Source: Euwallacea fornicatus (Eukaryota; Arthropoda; Insecta; Coleoptera; Curculionidae). Taken from it: a DNA stretch of 64,000 bases. Positions within the stretch are counted from its first letter, which is position 1. The number at the start of each line of letters is the position of its first letter. Below, in pieces: positions 36,840 to 49,482 of this stretch. The position numbers were made by a program, and so were the translations under genes. The DNA lies in NCBI RefSeq assembly GCF_040115645.1, contig NC_089547.1, forward strand, positions 3,596,001 to 3,660,000. Reading direction: 5' to 3'. The notes beneath the pieces are model-generated. The model was not told the origin of the DNA. It searched no databases and worked only from the letters and a program-made list of their open reading frames with translations.

Positions 36840-39800
36840 TCAATTTTTATTCAGTAATGTCGCGTTGCTTTCGTCGGACTTTTCTAGATTTCCACTCAGT
36901 GTTTTGTCTTTGGCCCTCTTTCTCTTAAAGAAGCCAAACCACCACAGGACTAACACTAAAGCTATAAGCAGCGCCAGACCTACTATCACTGCTATGACGA
37001 TGATCTGCCAATCAACCGTTGAAATTGAAAGCATTTCTGGGTAGACTTTAGTTTCCGCCTGAAACCAAATTTAAGATAGTTGGACAAACCTATAGGTAAT
37101 GTGTTTGATTTATTATGTTTGTTGCTACTGGAATTTATTCAGCTGATTTGAAATATATTTGATTATTGATAATAATGAAAAAAATCCTCAAATATTAAGT
37201 TTCACCCCCAGTCCAGGCCTGTATTTACAACTAAGTGTACCAAAAAAGTGTAGAGCCCCAGTTCTGATCATATCAAGTTCCGCAATTTTAATCGCGTACT
37301 ATTCGAGCTTCATCTATTTTTTGAATCTGCTAAAGGTCAAGGTTACTTAGTATAATTTAAAATTCTAATTTGTCTGTTGGACGAGAATATCGCGATTTTT
37401 TCCATTAGGGATTAGTAAAATGTGACTGAAGCTCTAGTTAAATCATTCTGTGGGTCACTGCAGAAGTATGTGCCCAAACGAAAATGCTTAATTTTGAATC
37501 TTAACGAAATTACGATCGTTAGACGCCAATAAATTTCTTGACAATAGCGAATGATATTTTTTCTAGAGCCATCTATTGGAATGCGCTCTGTACTACGCCT
37601 ATCTAAGAACATTAAAGATACTCTTGTCTTGAAGTATTCTTTTAAGATTTGACTCTGAATAAATGGATGGTTGATACTTACAGAAGCCACCGATACTTGA
37701 TTCCTTTTTGAAATGAAACTTTTGTCCCAAATATCCACCACCGCATTGGATTTAATTTGAATCCAGTCCACTTTGCTGTAGTCTTCCACGAGGGTAGAAT
37801 TCCACATCCTTGACAGAATCTCTATGTAAACTTGATTTTTCTTCTTTAATCCTTTTACGTAGCATACAATATCCAAGCAGCTCGCCGATCCTCCGCAATC
37901 CTAAGAAAAACTCCTAATTTCCCGCAAAATGAAAAGTATTTAGCAAATCATACCATAACAACAACTTGTCTCTTGATTCCTCCCTTATTAATTTCTTGAG
38001 TCTCAACTACGTACTCGACATCTCTGCGCCCTCTGTCCAAGATGGTGTCATTTTCATTCTCGACGTCACTGAAACTCTCAGGGAGAAGAAGGTTCTCTGG
38101 CTCTTCTGAAGAGCCACTCAATCTGCTAAGATTTAACGGATTAATGCCACCGTCTGGAACCTTGCAGAAGCCCATATCTTCTCCTGAACCACCTGGGGAA
38201 TAAAAATCCATCTTCGCATTTTCACTTAACGTAAAAATGAAAAATTTGCCTTTAATCTCCGGTAAGCTTTCCAAATACAGCAACCATTTTCCTTCTTTCC
38301 CTTCCTTCCCAGGACTGACTTGGTGAGGCCACTGTATTATTACTCTAATATTAGGCAAATCCCACTCTCCACGATTGTCCAGATAGTACCGGTGAACGAC
38401 TCGTGCCCCAATATCTTCTAAGTTCCTCATGGCAGATTCACCCACAATCTTTCCCCCGAAGAAGAGGTTTGTATTTCCCTTCCTAAAGAGAAAATTTTAG
38501 ACAAGTGCAGTGAGGATCGCGTGAAACTTACCCTATTATAGTATAGTCCGCAATTCTTTGCAAAATCACTGCTAGTTTGACCTCAGTGTCTTTTGAGGTT
38601 TCTTTGGATGTAGAGTTGACTTTCAGTGTGAGATCAAGCATCTGTTCTTTGGTATTTTTGACGATTTCGAAGCGCAATTTCAATTTGGCACTGGCACGGG
38701 CTTGGAATGGATTTCCGAGATCACACACCACTAGGGTATCGTTTTTGAATGAGCATTTTACGTTACTCTGTAACACCGAAATGATACAATATAAACAATG
38801 TGTATTAGTGCAAGTTACTAGTTCAACATAATAATAAGGAACCAGTACCTCTTGCATTGTTGCGATGTTACAAAATCTTGCTCTTACTATAGGCTACAAG
38901 AAACGGAAACTTACATGTTTCTCAGTCTTATTTACGTTGATATAACTAAGGGCAGTTGGATGGAACACAAATAGTTTGGCTTGATAGGCAGATTCACCTG
39001 TGTTGTGCACGACAACTTCCATGATAAATTCTTTGTCAATGGACTCCACCACGTACTGATTATTGGCGTCTTCTGGCGGAAGAAAAGAACAATCGTTAAC
39101 GACGATTAATAAAAATAAAGTGCGCCTTCCACAATTGAAACGGAAATGGTCAAATTTAACATAGAACATCTTCTGAAGCAATGATTTGGTTCGGATTACG
39201 CTAGTATCACAGAATATACATTTATCATAGAAATTTCAATCGGCGTCGGCGCATTTGTCTGGATAGGTCAAGGCGCATCGCCAACAGAACTCGCAGCGAC
39301 CAGTGTTCACAATTTCGTCTTTTATACGTGAATAAAGCTGCTGCCTTCACCGATTTATCAGCTTAAAATCGAGGAATTGACGTTTCCGTTTCAATTCTGC
39401 ATTCACGTGATTGCTCAATTACGAAACTTACTATTCAAGTTGGTTTCTGCAGTCAACACTAAATGGCTTTCGCACACATCATCAGATCCACAATCTTTTT
39501 GAAATGTGGCCTCAAATTCCACAAGGGACGTAGTGTTTAAAATTGGCGTGTGAGGCTTTAGGTCGTTCTCCAAGGTATATTTCACTTTGAATTTGATCGG
39601 CGACAATATATCACTCACTCCCTCTTTTACATAAACTACTTCCTTCTGGCAGAACTCTTCAGATATGTGATCGACTACGATGGTACGAGTATTCTCGTTT
39701 TTCCTGTTGTCTGGATGTAGATGGTTTCTGAACCATATTCTAGGGATGATTTTCTGAATTTCGGTAATATGGTATATTACGTTGAACGAATAGCCCGAGG

Positions 39801-42800
39801 CTGGTGTGAACCCTCCCACGATGGTGAAACAAGTCTTTATAGAAAAACTGCAAAAAAGGAATTTTCCAATAATGGGAACTTTCGTTAGTTTATCAATAAT
39901 GCCTAACAATAAAATTTTTTATCGAAATGTGGACATGGCGGTCATTGGTCCTGACATCAACTGAGGACAAGATGTGTCACTTGTCAAATACAGTCAAAAT
40001 GGCCGAGCAAAATTTTAATAAAATGGCGGATGAGAATGTTGGTAGCAGTTAATTAAAATTAATTAACGGTTACTTACCAGGTGTTATTTTGATTTTTCCT
40101 GTCGCTAACGCAGCCTTTCCTGGAAGCATTGATATTGTACATGTCATTGCTTTTTATATTGATCTTGATGTCTATAATGGGTCTCGTGAGGAAGAGTAGG
40201 GCTCTCTCTGATTCGTAAGCGCCCACTAATAAATCTGGATAACCATTTAGGTCCATGTCTAAGCCACCACTCAGCGAGTATCCGAATGTGTTTAGTTCTT
40301 TGAATCTCATGACCTAAAGAAAATCACGTTCAATAGCTTTGTTATTGAGCTCCTCAGGGTTTTCTATGGAAAATCGCCTTTTTATAATGAGAGTGATATA
40401 GGCCAAGGAACAGAAGAATAAGTTGGCAGAATTATCATAGTTTCCTTGGCAATTTTTTTATTGGAAGAAAAGTCTTCTGCATTCTTACCTGTGATGGCTC
40501 GGCTTGGAGCCCTTTCTCAGATCCCAAATAAATATAAACTGCACCATGGCCGTATTCGTAAGGAGCCCCAATGGCTACGTCGTTGTATCCATCCTTGTTT
40601 ATGTCTCCAATGGAAGTCATGGCGAAACCAAATCGCGATTGTTCAGTTCCATAGAAAACAGCGTCCGATTTACACTCAGACTCCATTTTCGACTTTTTGC
40701 AGCTTTTGAGGTCGTAGTAGACGTAAACCGCTCCGCCTTTATTCTCCGAATAGTAAAAGGGGGCGCCTACTAGCAAGTCATCGACCCTGTATAGTTAAGA
40801 ATGTAAAAGACTTAAAAAATTTTAAATCGTTTAAGGAGCAGAGAACGTAATGTTTTAGTTGCAGAATAGCGATAAAATGGTCAATGTTAACAGGGAAAGT
40901 ATATTTAAAGTTATTCTTCTTCGTTTGCCATCAAAGATGTACGACTAAAAAGTATATAAAAATAATCGCCTATACCGGATATTTAGTTTATAATTAAAGA
41001 AAATATGGAATATCTTCAAATAGGCCTTACCCATCGTTGTTGACGTCCACAACCAAAACTTCGTAACCGAAACTGGAAGCGAATTGTTCCCCCGTTATGA
41101 CAAGAGATATAAAAAACTCACTACTCGGTGGTTTTTTATCGAAGAAATACACCTGTCCTACCATTTGTGATCTTGGTGCCCCTGCCACAAACGTGTAGTT
41201 GTCTTTTTCAAAGAAATGGCCACCTCCAACACTCATACCTACACAGTAAGGAAAAAAGTAGAACCTTAAGTGAACCCACAATGGTACAGAGTGTTCAAGA
41301 TGTTATAAGCATTTCGTGTGTACAAAGAGATGTTTGCCTGAAGGCAATTTTACGTGATCTAAGAATCTTGACCACCAAGTAACCGTACTAAAATGTAGAA
41401 AGTTTTAGGTATTTTACCTAAATAACTGTATTTGTCAATTGGAGTTGGATTGTCATTCAAAGGACCTTTGTAGATATTCTTGTCTCTATACAAGAAGTCT
41501 CCTTCAACAACTTGGGAAAAAACGGTGCCCCTCCATGTATAAGGGCCGGGTGCCCCCACCAAGGCACTATCTCCAACAAAGGATGTACTCGTTCCGATTT
41601 GACAAAATCCATATTGTTGATGCAGTCTGAAATGTGATAACAATTTCGCTTGTTTATTATTGTTATTTTGATTTGGGTGCAGTAAAAGTTTACGGCACTA
41701 GTGCGGAAAAGTTTGTTTGCATGGGTGTGAGGCGTACTTTGTCTTACCCAATACACGTTTTTCCCAACGTTTAAACTCTGTATTTGTTTTTGATTTAGAA
41801 AAATTGCTTTTTATAGAAAAAAAGTCACAAGAATAACTTCTACCTATGAATCTACTGATGGCCCAATTTTCATCCGTTTTACTCACTTGTCTGTGGGAAG
41901 TCCTTTGCAGAACTGCAAGGGATTTTCCTTTATCTTGAAATCAGGTTCCAACATGTAACACAATCCTTGACCATAATGGAATTTCGAAAGATCGGGACTT
42001 TGGATGTAGCGATGGGCGCACACCATAACCTTTCCTCCAGGTTTCTGAGATTGTATGGATACACCTAGAAACACATCAATGGAAAAAATAGATAAGGAAA
42101 AATTGGGGACACCTACCAAGCCACTGTCCATCTTTTATTTCATCAACTTGAGGTGGTTGCAGTTTAGATAGACTGTCCGAATCGTCGTCTGCTTCATCAT
42201 AATCAACCGAGTTCACTGCGGAAATGTTTATGTAATTTAGTTTATTTTGAGTTGGGTTTGAATCGGAAAAGATTGATGAATCCATTGAATTCTTCACTCA
42301 AGTAAAGTTCCGTAAGCAATGGCAACAGACCCATGTGAATGTCAAGGTGAGTCTTTCTATAGCTTCATCAACCTTAAGGAGGGCATTGTTAGTATCTTTA
42401 AAAAAGGATTTCGTTTGTCGGACATTAGAGGTATTGCAGAATAGAATGAAATTATGCCGTGATTTACATGTATTCACTCTGGATTATCGTCCAAAGAACC
42501 TCATCATTTAACTAAAATAAGACACAGGAGACGTTCTGATAAAGGTGTCCTTAGACCTCCTCAAGTTACTGAGTAATTGGAAGTTGGGGAAGAAATTTCC
42601 GAAAATGATTTCTTGAAGCTTTCAGGTTCTCTTAAAAGTTCAGAGGAGTTCTCCTTCTGGGATATTGATACGAATCAACGGATTTTATATAAAATCCCAA
42701 TCTCTCTGCACTCTTTCTCTTGAATACGAAGCAGAAATGATCACATCCAGAATTTCTAAAAATGAAAGAAAGTCTCTTAGAGTTGAGCTTCTAATTTTCC

Positions 42801-45800
42801 AAATATTCCAAACCGATCCAGAGCACCACTTTTGAAAACCGCATCCTCTTCGGGTATATATGGTGTGTCGAATGCCATATGATAAAATGCAGTTTTTGAG
42901 CCATTTTTTGGAAAATCAAAGGCATTTTGGCGACATGATGAGGTTCCTTCGTTGCATAAATAACTCATGACATATTCAGGCACCCACGGCAGAGCGCAGC
43001 AACATGACCGACTTTTTTAACTACCTTTGCTCGGTCTGTGCCTTAATCACCTACCGTATGATACTTTTCACGATTTCGCTTTCCATTTTTCTATGAACGT
43101 ATTGCTTGATTTGCAATGATCGAAGATCAACAAGTAACGTTACACAATCAAAATCCTTTTTTGCTCGTTTCAAGAAATCTTTAGTATGATATTCTACAAA
43201 GAGGAAATGTTTGAGGTCTTTCGGAAAGAAACTTTAGCTCGCATTTGTTCCGAGAGAATTTTTGATTAAGATCTGGAAAACCTCTTCAGAAAGACCTCTG
43301 CTATTTACAACACTATGCGATGTATTTACATAACGATTGCCTTAATTAGAAAAATCACAAAACAAAGCCTAATACTGTATGTAAAACTAGGTGAAAAAAT
43401 AAATGCAAATGTGAAAAATGCAAATAAAAACAACGCAGGCGAGATATTAATTGTCAAGAAAATCATTCGTTTAAATCAAACATTATTCAAAACGTGTTCA
43501 CACATCGTGGAAATTTTCAAAAGAGAAACAAACCCTCCTCTGTCTGCGTGATGAAAACCGCCAAAGCAAAAACTCAAAAACAGTTCGTCGTGGTCTCGTG
43601 AGTTAATAAAAATGAGTTAAAGAAGGTTTATTATTTTGGTTACTGGATTAACTTGTTTTCGCCAAAAAGCTTGAAAACCCCAAATTTCTACAGCGTTATT
43701 TCGGCTGTTAACTATTGAGTTAGACTTACCAGTTTCAGAATCTTTGTCATTTGGATGTTAACAAAAAAAACTTCTGATGAAGCAATTTTGAGTATCGACC
43801 AAAAATTAAAAAAAAAAAAAAACATCCAAATGTAAAAGTTTTATGGTGAATGTTGAATTTTTCTGTTTTAATTTTCTGTAGTGTAACTGGAAATTTATTA
43901 ATAAATTTATTTTAGTTTTGTTAAAAAGTATTCCCAACTATTGATACATAAATGTAAAACATCAAAAGTATGTTTTTGCGAATTCCTTGGGTTAGATGTT
44001 TCAATTTTGAAAACAAATCTCATCTGTATAAACCACTCAACTAAAAATTAAAAAGAGAAAAGGCGCTTTTCTCAGGTTTTGCCACGAAATATTTTATACA
44101 AATGAGACCTTGTTAGTTCAATTTTATCATACTATTAAATCCCACTTTACGTCATGCTGTCAGTTCCTGTTGATCAAATACCAATTTTCCTTATCATTTT
44201 AGGATTATTATTATTGATGCTCATTATGTGAAACTTCAGAAAATATGCTTGCAACAACTGATAAACGGCTAATAAATCTTGAAAATTGTGTTGTTATGTG
44301 CCATAGATTCACTTAATTAGAAACCATGTAAAGCATAGCCATAACTTACTGATTTTTTACTAAAATTCAGCAAAAACGTAAAATTTTATCAGGCGCAGTT
44401 TCAGCTGAAATTTAGCAATGAACGGATGGCAAATTTGGTAGAATTTCAATACATGGTCATGAAGCCTGGTCAAGAATACATATTTATGTAATGCCAACTT
44501 TTGAATTTTTTTTGAGAAAGGTGAGAGTACACGCATACGATAATGTATGCGCATGTCAACGTAAGCGTAAAAATGTGCGCTCGAAAATCTGTTGGTTTTC
44601 CCAAATTTTCTCGGTAAGAGAAATTTTCAACTTAATTAAATTTTAGCCCTGCTGTGCAAAAGAAACACGAAGAAAATCTTACTTGATAGGCCTGCGAAAA
44701 TTTTGCAAAAACCAGAATTAACAGTAATTTAAGGATAGATTAAAGTGATACAAATCGATCGCCTGAAATTTAAGTGTTTAAAGGAATATTAACAAGTCGC
44801 TAAAACTGCGAGTGGAAGAGAGAAATAAATCCTACAGAGAAAAGAGTAAAGAACAGGCAAAAATTGTATGGCAATGGCACTCTAAAACTGAACGTTTAAA
44901 GTGGCAGAGACCTGGACAAAGGGACATAGCTTATTCCCATCGCTATAAATCAAGACTAATTTAAAGTACAATTAAACACCAGGTGGTAATCGATTTGGAT
45001 GGAATGAGTTCATATCGATTTGAATGAAATACATTGCGAGAGTTACCATAATATTGACACGTCGTTAACACGTATCGATAGAACGAAGGCGGAAGAAATA
45101 TTTAAAGTAAAAATGAAAATAATAAAATAAAAATAAAAAATATAAAATCCAGATGTTTTAATGGCGCCAAAATGAAGATTTCATTACAAACATAAATTTT
45201 TTTGTGAAATTGAACTACTTTAGAAAGCTGTGGCATAATGAAATGATGTATTATATCTATGTATAAGTAAATATTTACATTGGTTGAAGCAGATGTATGT
45301 CACATCACGAAGCCTATTTACAATGTTATACATTCAGCTGTTAGGTTTACATAGAAAATTGGGGGCTAATCTTTAAATCTCACCAATCCAAAGTGAGCTT
45401 AATATTTGTAACCCAATTTTCCTTTATAATTTTCGCCTTAAAAAAGGGCGCTTTTCAAGAAAATATTAGCACCAATGACCAAGAAGAAAGCCTAAACCTG
45501 GCCCTGAACCTACAGATCACCTGATGTGAATTAGAGCATCATTCCTTCGCGCACTACTCAGGTGCAGGTGTAAAAGCATGCAACTAATGAAAAAATAGCA
45601 AAAATACTCATGCTATTACCGAGACGGTACCTCGTTTTGGTACCTTTCAATTTCGGTTTGAGACCACCACTTACGCTTAAAAATTCCTCCGGAACCTGCA
45701 AGTGTAACCCGAAAACAAAAATATAAAAATTACTCCTAGAACTTCATCAAACTTTTACAAAGAAATTTTTTTTTTTTTTTTGTATGGAAGATGCAGTTGT

Positions 45801-47531
45801 GTGTAGGTCACTGGTCTTGGACGGGTGTTTGGACTGCCTTACGGACCATGAATAGCAGAAATTTTAAATTGTGTGTGGGACGCTTTAGAAAGCAACAGTT
45901 GTAATATCAAATGCATGAGAGCGAATATGGGTTAAATGTGACGTTGAAGTCTCTTTGTAAAAGCTTGTTTGTGGAAGTAAAATCTACGCAAAAATATAAT
46001 TGTTTGTGCGAAAACTAGTCGAACACCTACTACAGCATATCAGTACAATAGTTATAAACTAGAGTTTTTCATACGAGAGAAAATGTGTGAAACCTCTTAG
46101 GCAAGGGGCCTGTTTTATGGCTTGTACTCGTAGTACTTATAAATGAAAAAAAAAAACTTTAGGACAGCGTAGTACATCACTGAGGACAAATCGATTTTCC
46201 CTGGGGCTAAACATCAAACATCTAGTTCTATAACAGACACGCGAAACATCTAGTAGGGACTCTAACCCTTATCTAACCTCTAATTTAGTGTTTATACAGA
46301 ATAGTCTACAAGTAGAGCTTTAAGAGTTTGCAAGTTCAATAACTCAGTTCCAAAAATTAAACAGTATTAGAAAACCTCTACGTTAAAAAATCGACTAAAA
46401 AATAAATTTAAACTAAAAAAAACATATATGGGGTCTTACACCGGCCCATTAATGCGCCCATCATTGGAGCCATCAGAAATAATTTTCACGTATTTTCCTG
46501 TTGAATTTCTATTGTTTCTGATCGAGATAATCACATTTACAGGGTGTTTCAGAACTGCACGGAGCTATTTGAGGTACGCGTTCACTAGCACAAATAAAAA
46601 TTCATGTAAGCATCTGTCCGAAACCCATCAGTAGCGGCGCTATAAGGTGTCGAGAATTAAGAAAAAATTAAGTTTTTATTTTTATAGTGTTTGGTCTCCT
46701 TGCAGATCGAGTTTGAAATTTTAAATGCGCATAGGCGCCGGTAACAGGAATCCGAAGGTCTGGTTGGATTTATAAATTAATTGATTTATGAGGCAATTGA
46801 ACAGAATTCGACCAAAAATCGAGATAGATCAAATTTAGGTAATAGATTTAAAAATTGATGAGATATATTAAAATTCACCAGTGGCGTGCGAGTGCATTCT
46901 TCTAAAGGACTATGAACCACGACCTCAGAAAATACACTTCCCGGCATAGTCGTTGGCGACAAACAACTCTCCTATTACCTAACACGCGTATGAAAATTCA
47001 AACTCTATCTGCAGTAGGTCAATCACAATAAAATAAAAACCGAATCTTTTCATGACTTTGAACACCCTGTAGCGCCGCTACAGTTCGCGATCGGACGCAT
47101 TATTTTATAATTTTTTTTGTACTCGAGAATATTTACTTAAATAGTGCCGTGCAATTCTGAAACACCTTGTATAATCAAACAGAGAAAGACAATAAGGGAC
47201 ACTTTTAACTGTTTTTCATGAACGTATAAATCCGTCCACCTGCACGAGACGTTTCATTCAATTTTATGCAACACTAACGAGCGAAATAGCAATTTTCCGC
47301 CCTCGTGTCCTCTTTTGAATAGGGAATAAAGTTCTTTAAATATCCAATTTAGTTGAAGGTGTAAGACCCAGTGCTTCGAATGAGGTATGCGGCATATACG
47401 TACCTCTCAGACCATCAGTCACTATCTGTTCGCAATCTTGGTCGTAATTGGAAATGGGGCATTTGAACAGCGCCCCCGAGAGGTTGGTCCCTGGTTGCAA
47501 ATTTTGGCCTAAGGGGGCACCCACTAAAATC
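36840..47531 (-). CDS. mew: Integrin alpha-PS1-like subunit (5' partial)
   Basis: Laminin-receptor integrin alpha chain, partner of betaPS. Thirteen exons (high to low): 47531-47404, 42215-42117, 42064-41887, 41626-41418, 41238-41031, 40786-40489, 40313-40078, 39847-39432, 39072-38915, 38767-38532, 38482-37954, 37900-37682, 37058-36840. Phases agree throughout; 1043 residues. They cover most of the seven-blade propeller (ILVGAPLGQNLQPG, DEIKDGQWLG, GGKVMVCAHRY, PGPYTWRGT) with three Ca-binding DxNxDG loops (DVNNDGVDD, DINKDGYND, DMDLNGYPD). Thigh/calf domains follow, then a furin site RGRR near residue 870, a membrane segment about 988-1011 and GFFKR at 1012-1016. CAHRY and GQGLCYML point to the alpha3/6/7-PS1 class rather than PS2 or PS3. 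The signal peptide and first FNLD/FGYS exon must precede 47531 (phase 2 entry) and were not found. Confidence 0.9.
42777..42983 (-). other. Unassigned 68-codon open frame in an integrin intron
   Basis: The frame starts MPEYVMSYLCNEGTSSCRQ and ends ALDRFGIFGKLEAQL, with a middle part HMAFDTPYIPEEDAVF. Composition is balanced, with no low complexity, which makes it more coding-like than the other short frames around it. It lacks a clear acceptor upstream or donor downstream, and I recognise no family. It may be a remnant of a retroposed gene, a terminal exon or chance. Confidence 0.2.
45675..45695 (-). other. Candidate 21-nt cassette microexon of the integrin
   Basis: On the minus strand an acceptor (TTACACTTGCAG) and a consensus donor (GTAAGT) enclose exactly 21 bases, between the first and second visible integrin exons. 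Because the length is divisible by three, inclusion keeps the frame. At the phase-1 junction it would add seven residues (GSGGIFK, with the next Val becoming Leu). The site is a loop between propeller blades. A longer form to a second donor is also open but soon runs to a stop. This is a sequence-only suggestion. Confidence 0.25.
46538..47171. mobile_element. MITE with about 120-bp terminal inverted repeats
   Basis: The left end TACAGGGTGTTTCAGAACTG matches the reverse complement of the right end (TACAAGGTGTTTCAGAATTG). The match continues through GCACGG, CTATTT, CATCTGTCCGA versus CGCGTCCGA, and TAGCGGCGCTA, to about 120 bases per arm. A second internal ACACCCTGTA (about 47064) lies at the inner end of the right arm. 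There is no transposase frame. It inserted in the large integrin intron close to the first visible exon. Confidence 0.75.
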
Positions 47532-48529
47532 CTGAAAAGGAGAAAGGGGAGTAGTGTCGCGTCTCTTTTCTTACAATTTATCATCGCCCATTGCTGTGCG
47601 TTTGAAGAGAGAAATTGGTTTTGGCTAACTCGGACCACTCCGAACTAACTTGAGCTAATCTGAACTAACCTAAACACGCGCACCAGAAAATTTAAGTTCA
47701 CTGTGAATGGTGCGATAACCGGACATTTACTGGAGAATAAAACTCATTCAAATTTCGATGATCTGAGATTAATTTCAGTCAGTTTCTCCAAGTCCTGTAT
47801 TGTACGAAGGTGGAAGCACCCAATACAGACTGACCACCTCTCGATACCAAAATAAACGTATGGGAAAATGATTTACCCATGGTCGGACAATTGACGGCAC
47901 GGTCTCCATGAGAATGGTCAAATTAGATGTCACTTTAGATTTAAAATTTTAGTAAAAAGTTATAAATGCCCCTCGTTTTTAACGCTCTAAATTTAACTAC
48001 TTAATAGTGCTTAGCATGTGAGTTTGCTTTTGGAAACTTATCAAAATTCTCGGTTCCCGATTGAGAGTGCTTAAACTGATTGAGGATGGGCATCTCAAGG
48101 TCTCAATCTGAACATGAGGCTACTTCCCCCAGTGCTCATTTCCAAGAGGAAATTAAAAGGTGAGGTCCCACATTTTTTTTCTGTTTGTCTTCTACCAGTG
48201 GCATAAGCCCCAAATTAAACCACATTTTAAATTCATTGTGCTCCAAGTTAAATTCCCCATATTTGTTAATAGTCCGCGCCGATCTCGAAGTTGCTCCACG
48301 AGGGGGATGAGGAGGTGTCGTGCAGGAGTAAAAACAAATAACCCGTTTTTAAACTATTTGCGAGTATTCAGGAAAAAACACTGCGGGTGGCCCCAACGTA
48401 AAGTCGCCATAGAAGGGGCCAAATGCTGGTAAATGCCCACTTTGAAACACACGGTTCATGGTTACTATCTGGTTTCTCGCAGGTGTAGATTGAAACCAAA
48501 GGAAAAGAAAAAGTTTTATGAAGAAGCGT

Positions 48530-48830
48530 GCTCAATGCGCAGCAAGCTGAAAAACAGGAGACGCAGAAACCGCAGGAGCAGAAGTCGCAGGAGCTGCAGA
48601 CCGATGAGCGGCAGAAGGAGGAGCAGGAGCAGGAGCAGAAGGCACAGAAATCGCAAAATGAGGAGCAGGAGCAGAAGGGGGGACGGGAGCAGGAGCCGGA
48701 GCAGGGGCAGAAGTTACAGGGAGGGTAGGCGGAGCGAAAAGCTTAGAAGCCATAGGAAAGGTAGAAGAGGGAGGAGAAGCAGTGGCTCAGTAAGGAGGCG
48801 AAGGGGGCACGGTACAGCAAAATGTTAATT
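48530..48830. repeat. Purine-rich GCAGGAG/CAGAAG codon-like repeat
   Basis: Irregular tandem units of GGAGCAG, GGAGCAGAAG and CGCAGAAG type fill about 48535-48800. Read on plus, one frame (48433-48828) gives a 131-residue Arg/Ser-rich chain that looks like an SR domain, and another frame gives Gln/Glu. On minus, a frame of 73 codons (48753-48532) is Ala/Pro/Ser-rich. Several frames being open at once is what an unstable repeat without stop triplets produces. I therefore annotate a repeat and not a gene. Confidence 0.6.
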
Positions 48831-49355
48831 GCGGAATTCTTTATAACTCCCGGCGTGGTCTCACATGTACACATTTGTAGCTAGATGGAAAATACAACAT
48901 GTCTTTTAGCGCTTTGGTATTTGAGTGAATGAGTACTTGCTAAGAGGAGTAAACTTTATTATTTGAACACGACAAACCTTTTAGATAAAAACGACAGAAG
49001 TTAAAAAAAAAATCAGTTCGTTTGGGGTCATTTTGCAACAATATTTTTCGGGGTCCTTTTGCCGCAACAACCGACTACTAATCCAATCAAAGCCACAGAA
49101 GAATTACCATATACTAATTTAATCCAGGATCGGGGTCACGCGATTACCATACAGCTTTTCAATCGAAAAGCAAGCATGACTGCTGCATGGGTGCGCTCCA
49201 ACCGAGACAATCCGGATCGAAAAAGGGAATCTCAAGGGTAGTTATATACAAAAGAATGTCCTTTCGACAGTCACGTGGCCCAGTAATGGTAGTGATAAAT
49301 AGGGTTGACAGCAGCCGGTTTAAGGGCCGAAAAATCAAAGTCTAGGTGGCCTTAC

Positions 49356-49482
49356 CAAAAGGACAATCTCCTTTGGGGAAGGGTGAAATAAGGGCACGTC
49401 GCAGATTAGTTTTGTAATTGCCTTCTTCTTCTATGGGCGAATGTTTAGCGGACAAAGTAAATCGTCCAAAGGCTGTTAGTTC
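49356..49482 (-). other. Candidate 127-nt exon of unknown identity
   Basis: On the minus strand TTTAGGGCAG is followed by 42 open codons (ELTAFGRFTLSAKHSPIEEE, then GNYKTNLRRALISPFPKGD) ending CPFG. A good donor TTTTG|GTAAGG follows. AFGRFTLSAKH faintly recalls the blade-1 FGYSVAxH of integrins. But it ends in phase 1, while the first visible integrin exon needs phase 2, so the two cannot be joined directly. It may be an exon of another gene or chance. Confidence 0.2.

Larger units (their letters stand above)
42218..47403. other. Large integrin intron
   Basis: This 5.2-kb intron separates the first visible exon (ends 47404) from the next (starts 42215). The phases of those two fit directly, so nothing in between is obligatory. 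It contains a candidate 21-nt cassette exon (45675-45695), an open minus-strand frame of 68 codons (42777-42983) and a long-inverted-repeat element (46538-47171). Otherwise it is AT-rich, with short A and T runs. Confidence 0.7.

Noticed and set aside
45600..45695. Second integrin cytoplasmic tail (SGGIFKRKWW read-through of the microexon)
   Set aside because: The phase-1 read-through vaguely resembles GFFKR. But a tail exon inside the propeller part of the same gene would give no membrane segment, and no other exons of a second integrin are present.
48433..48828. SR-rich protein of 131 residues
   Set aside because: The frame is produced by a GCAGGAG-type repeat that is open in several frames on both strands. 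There is no RNA-recognition or other domain.
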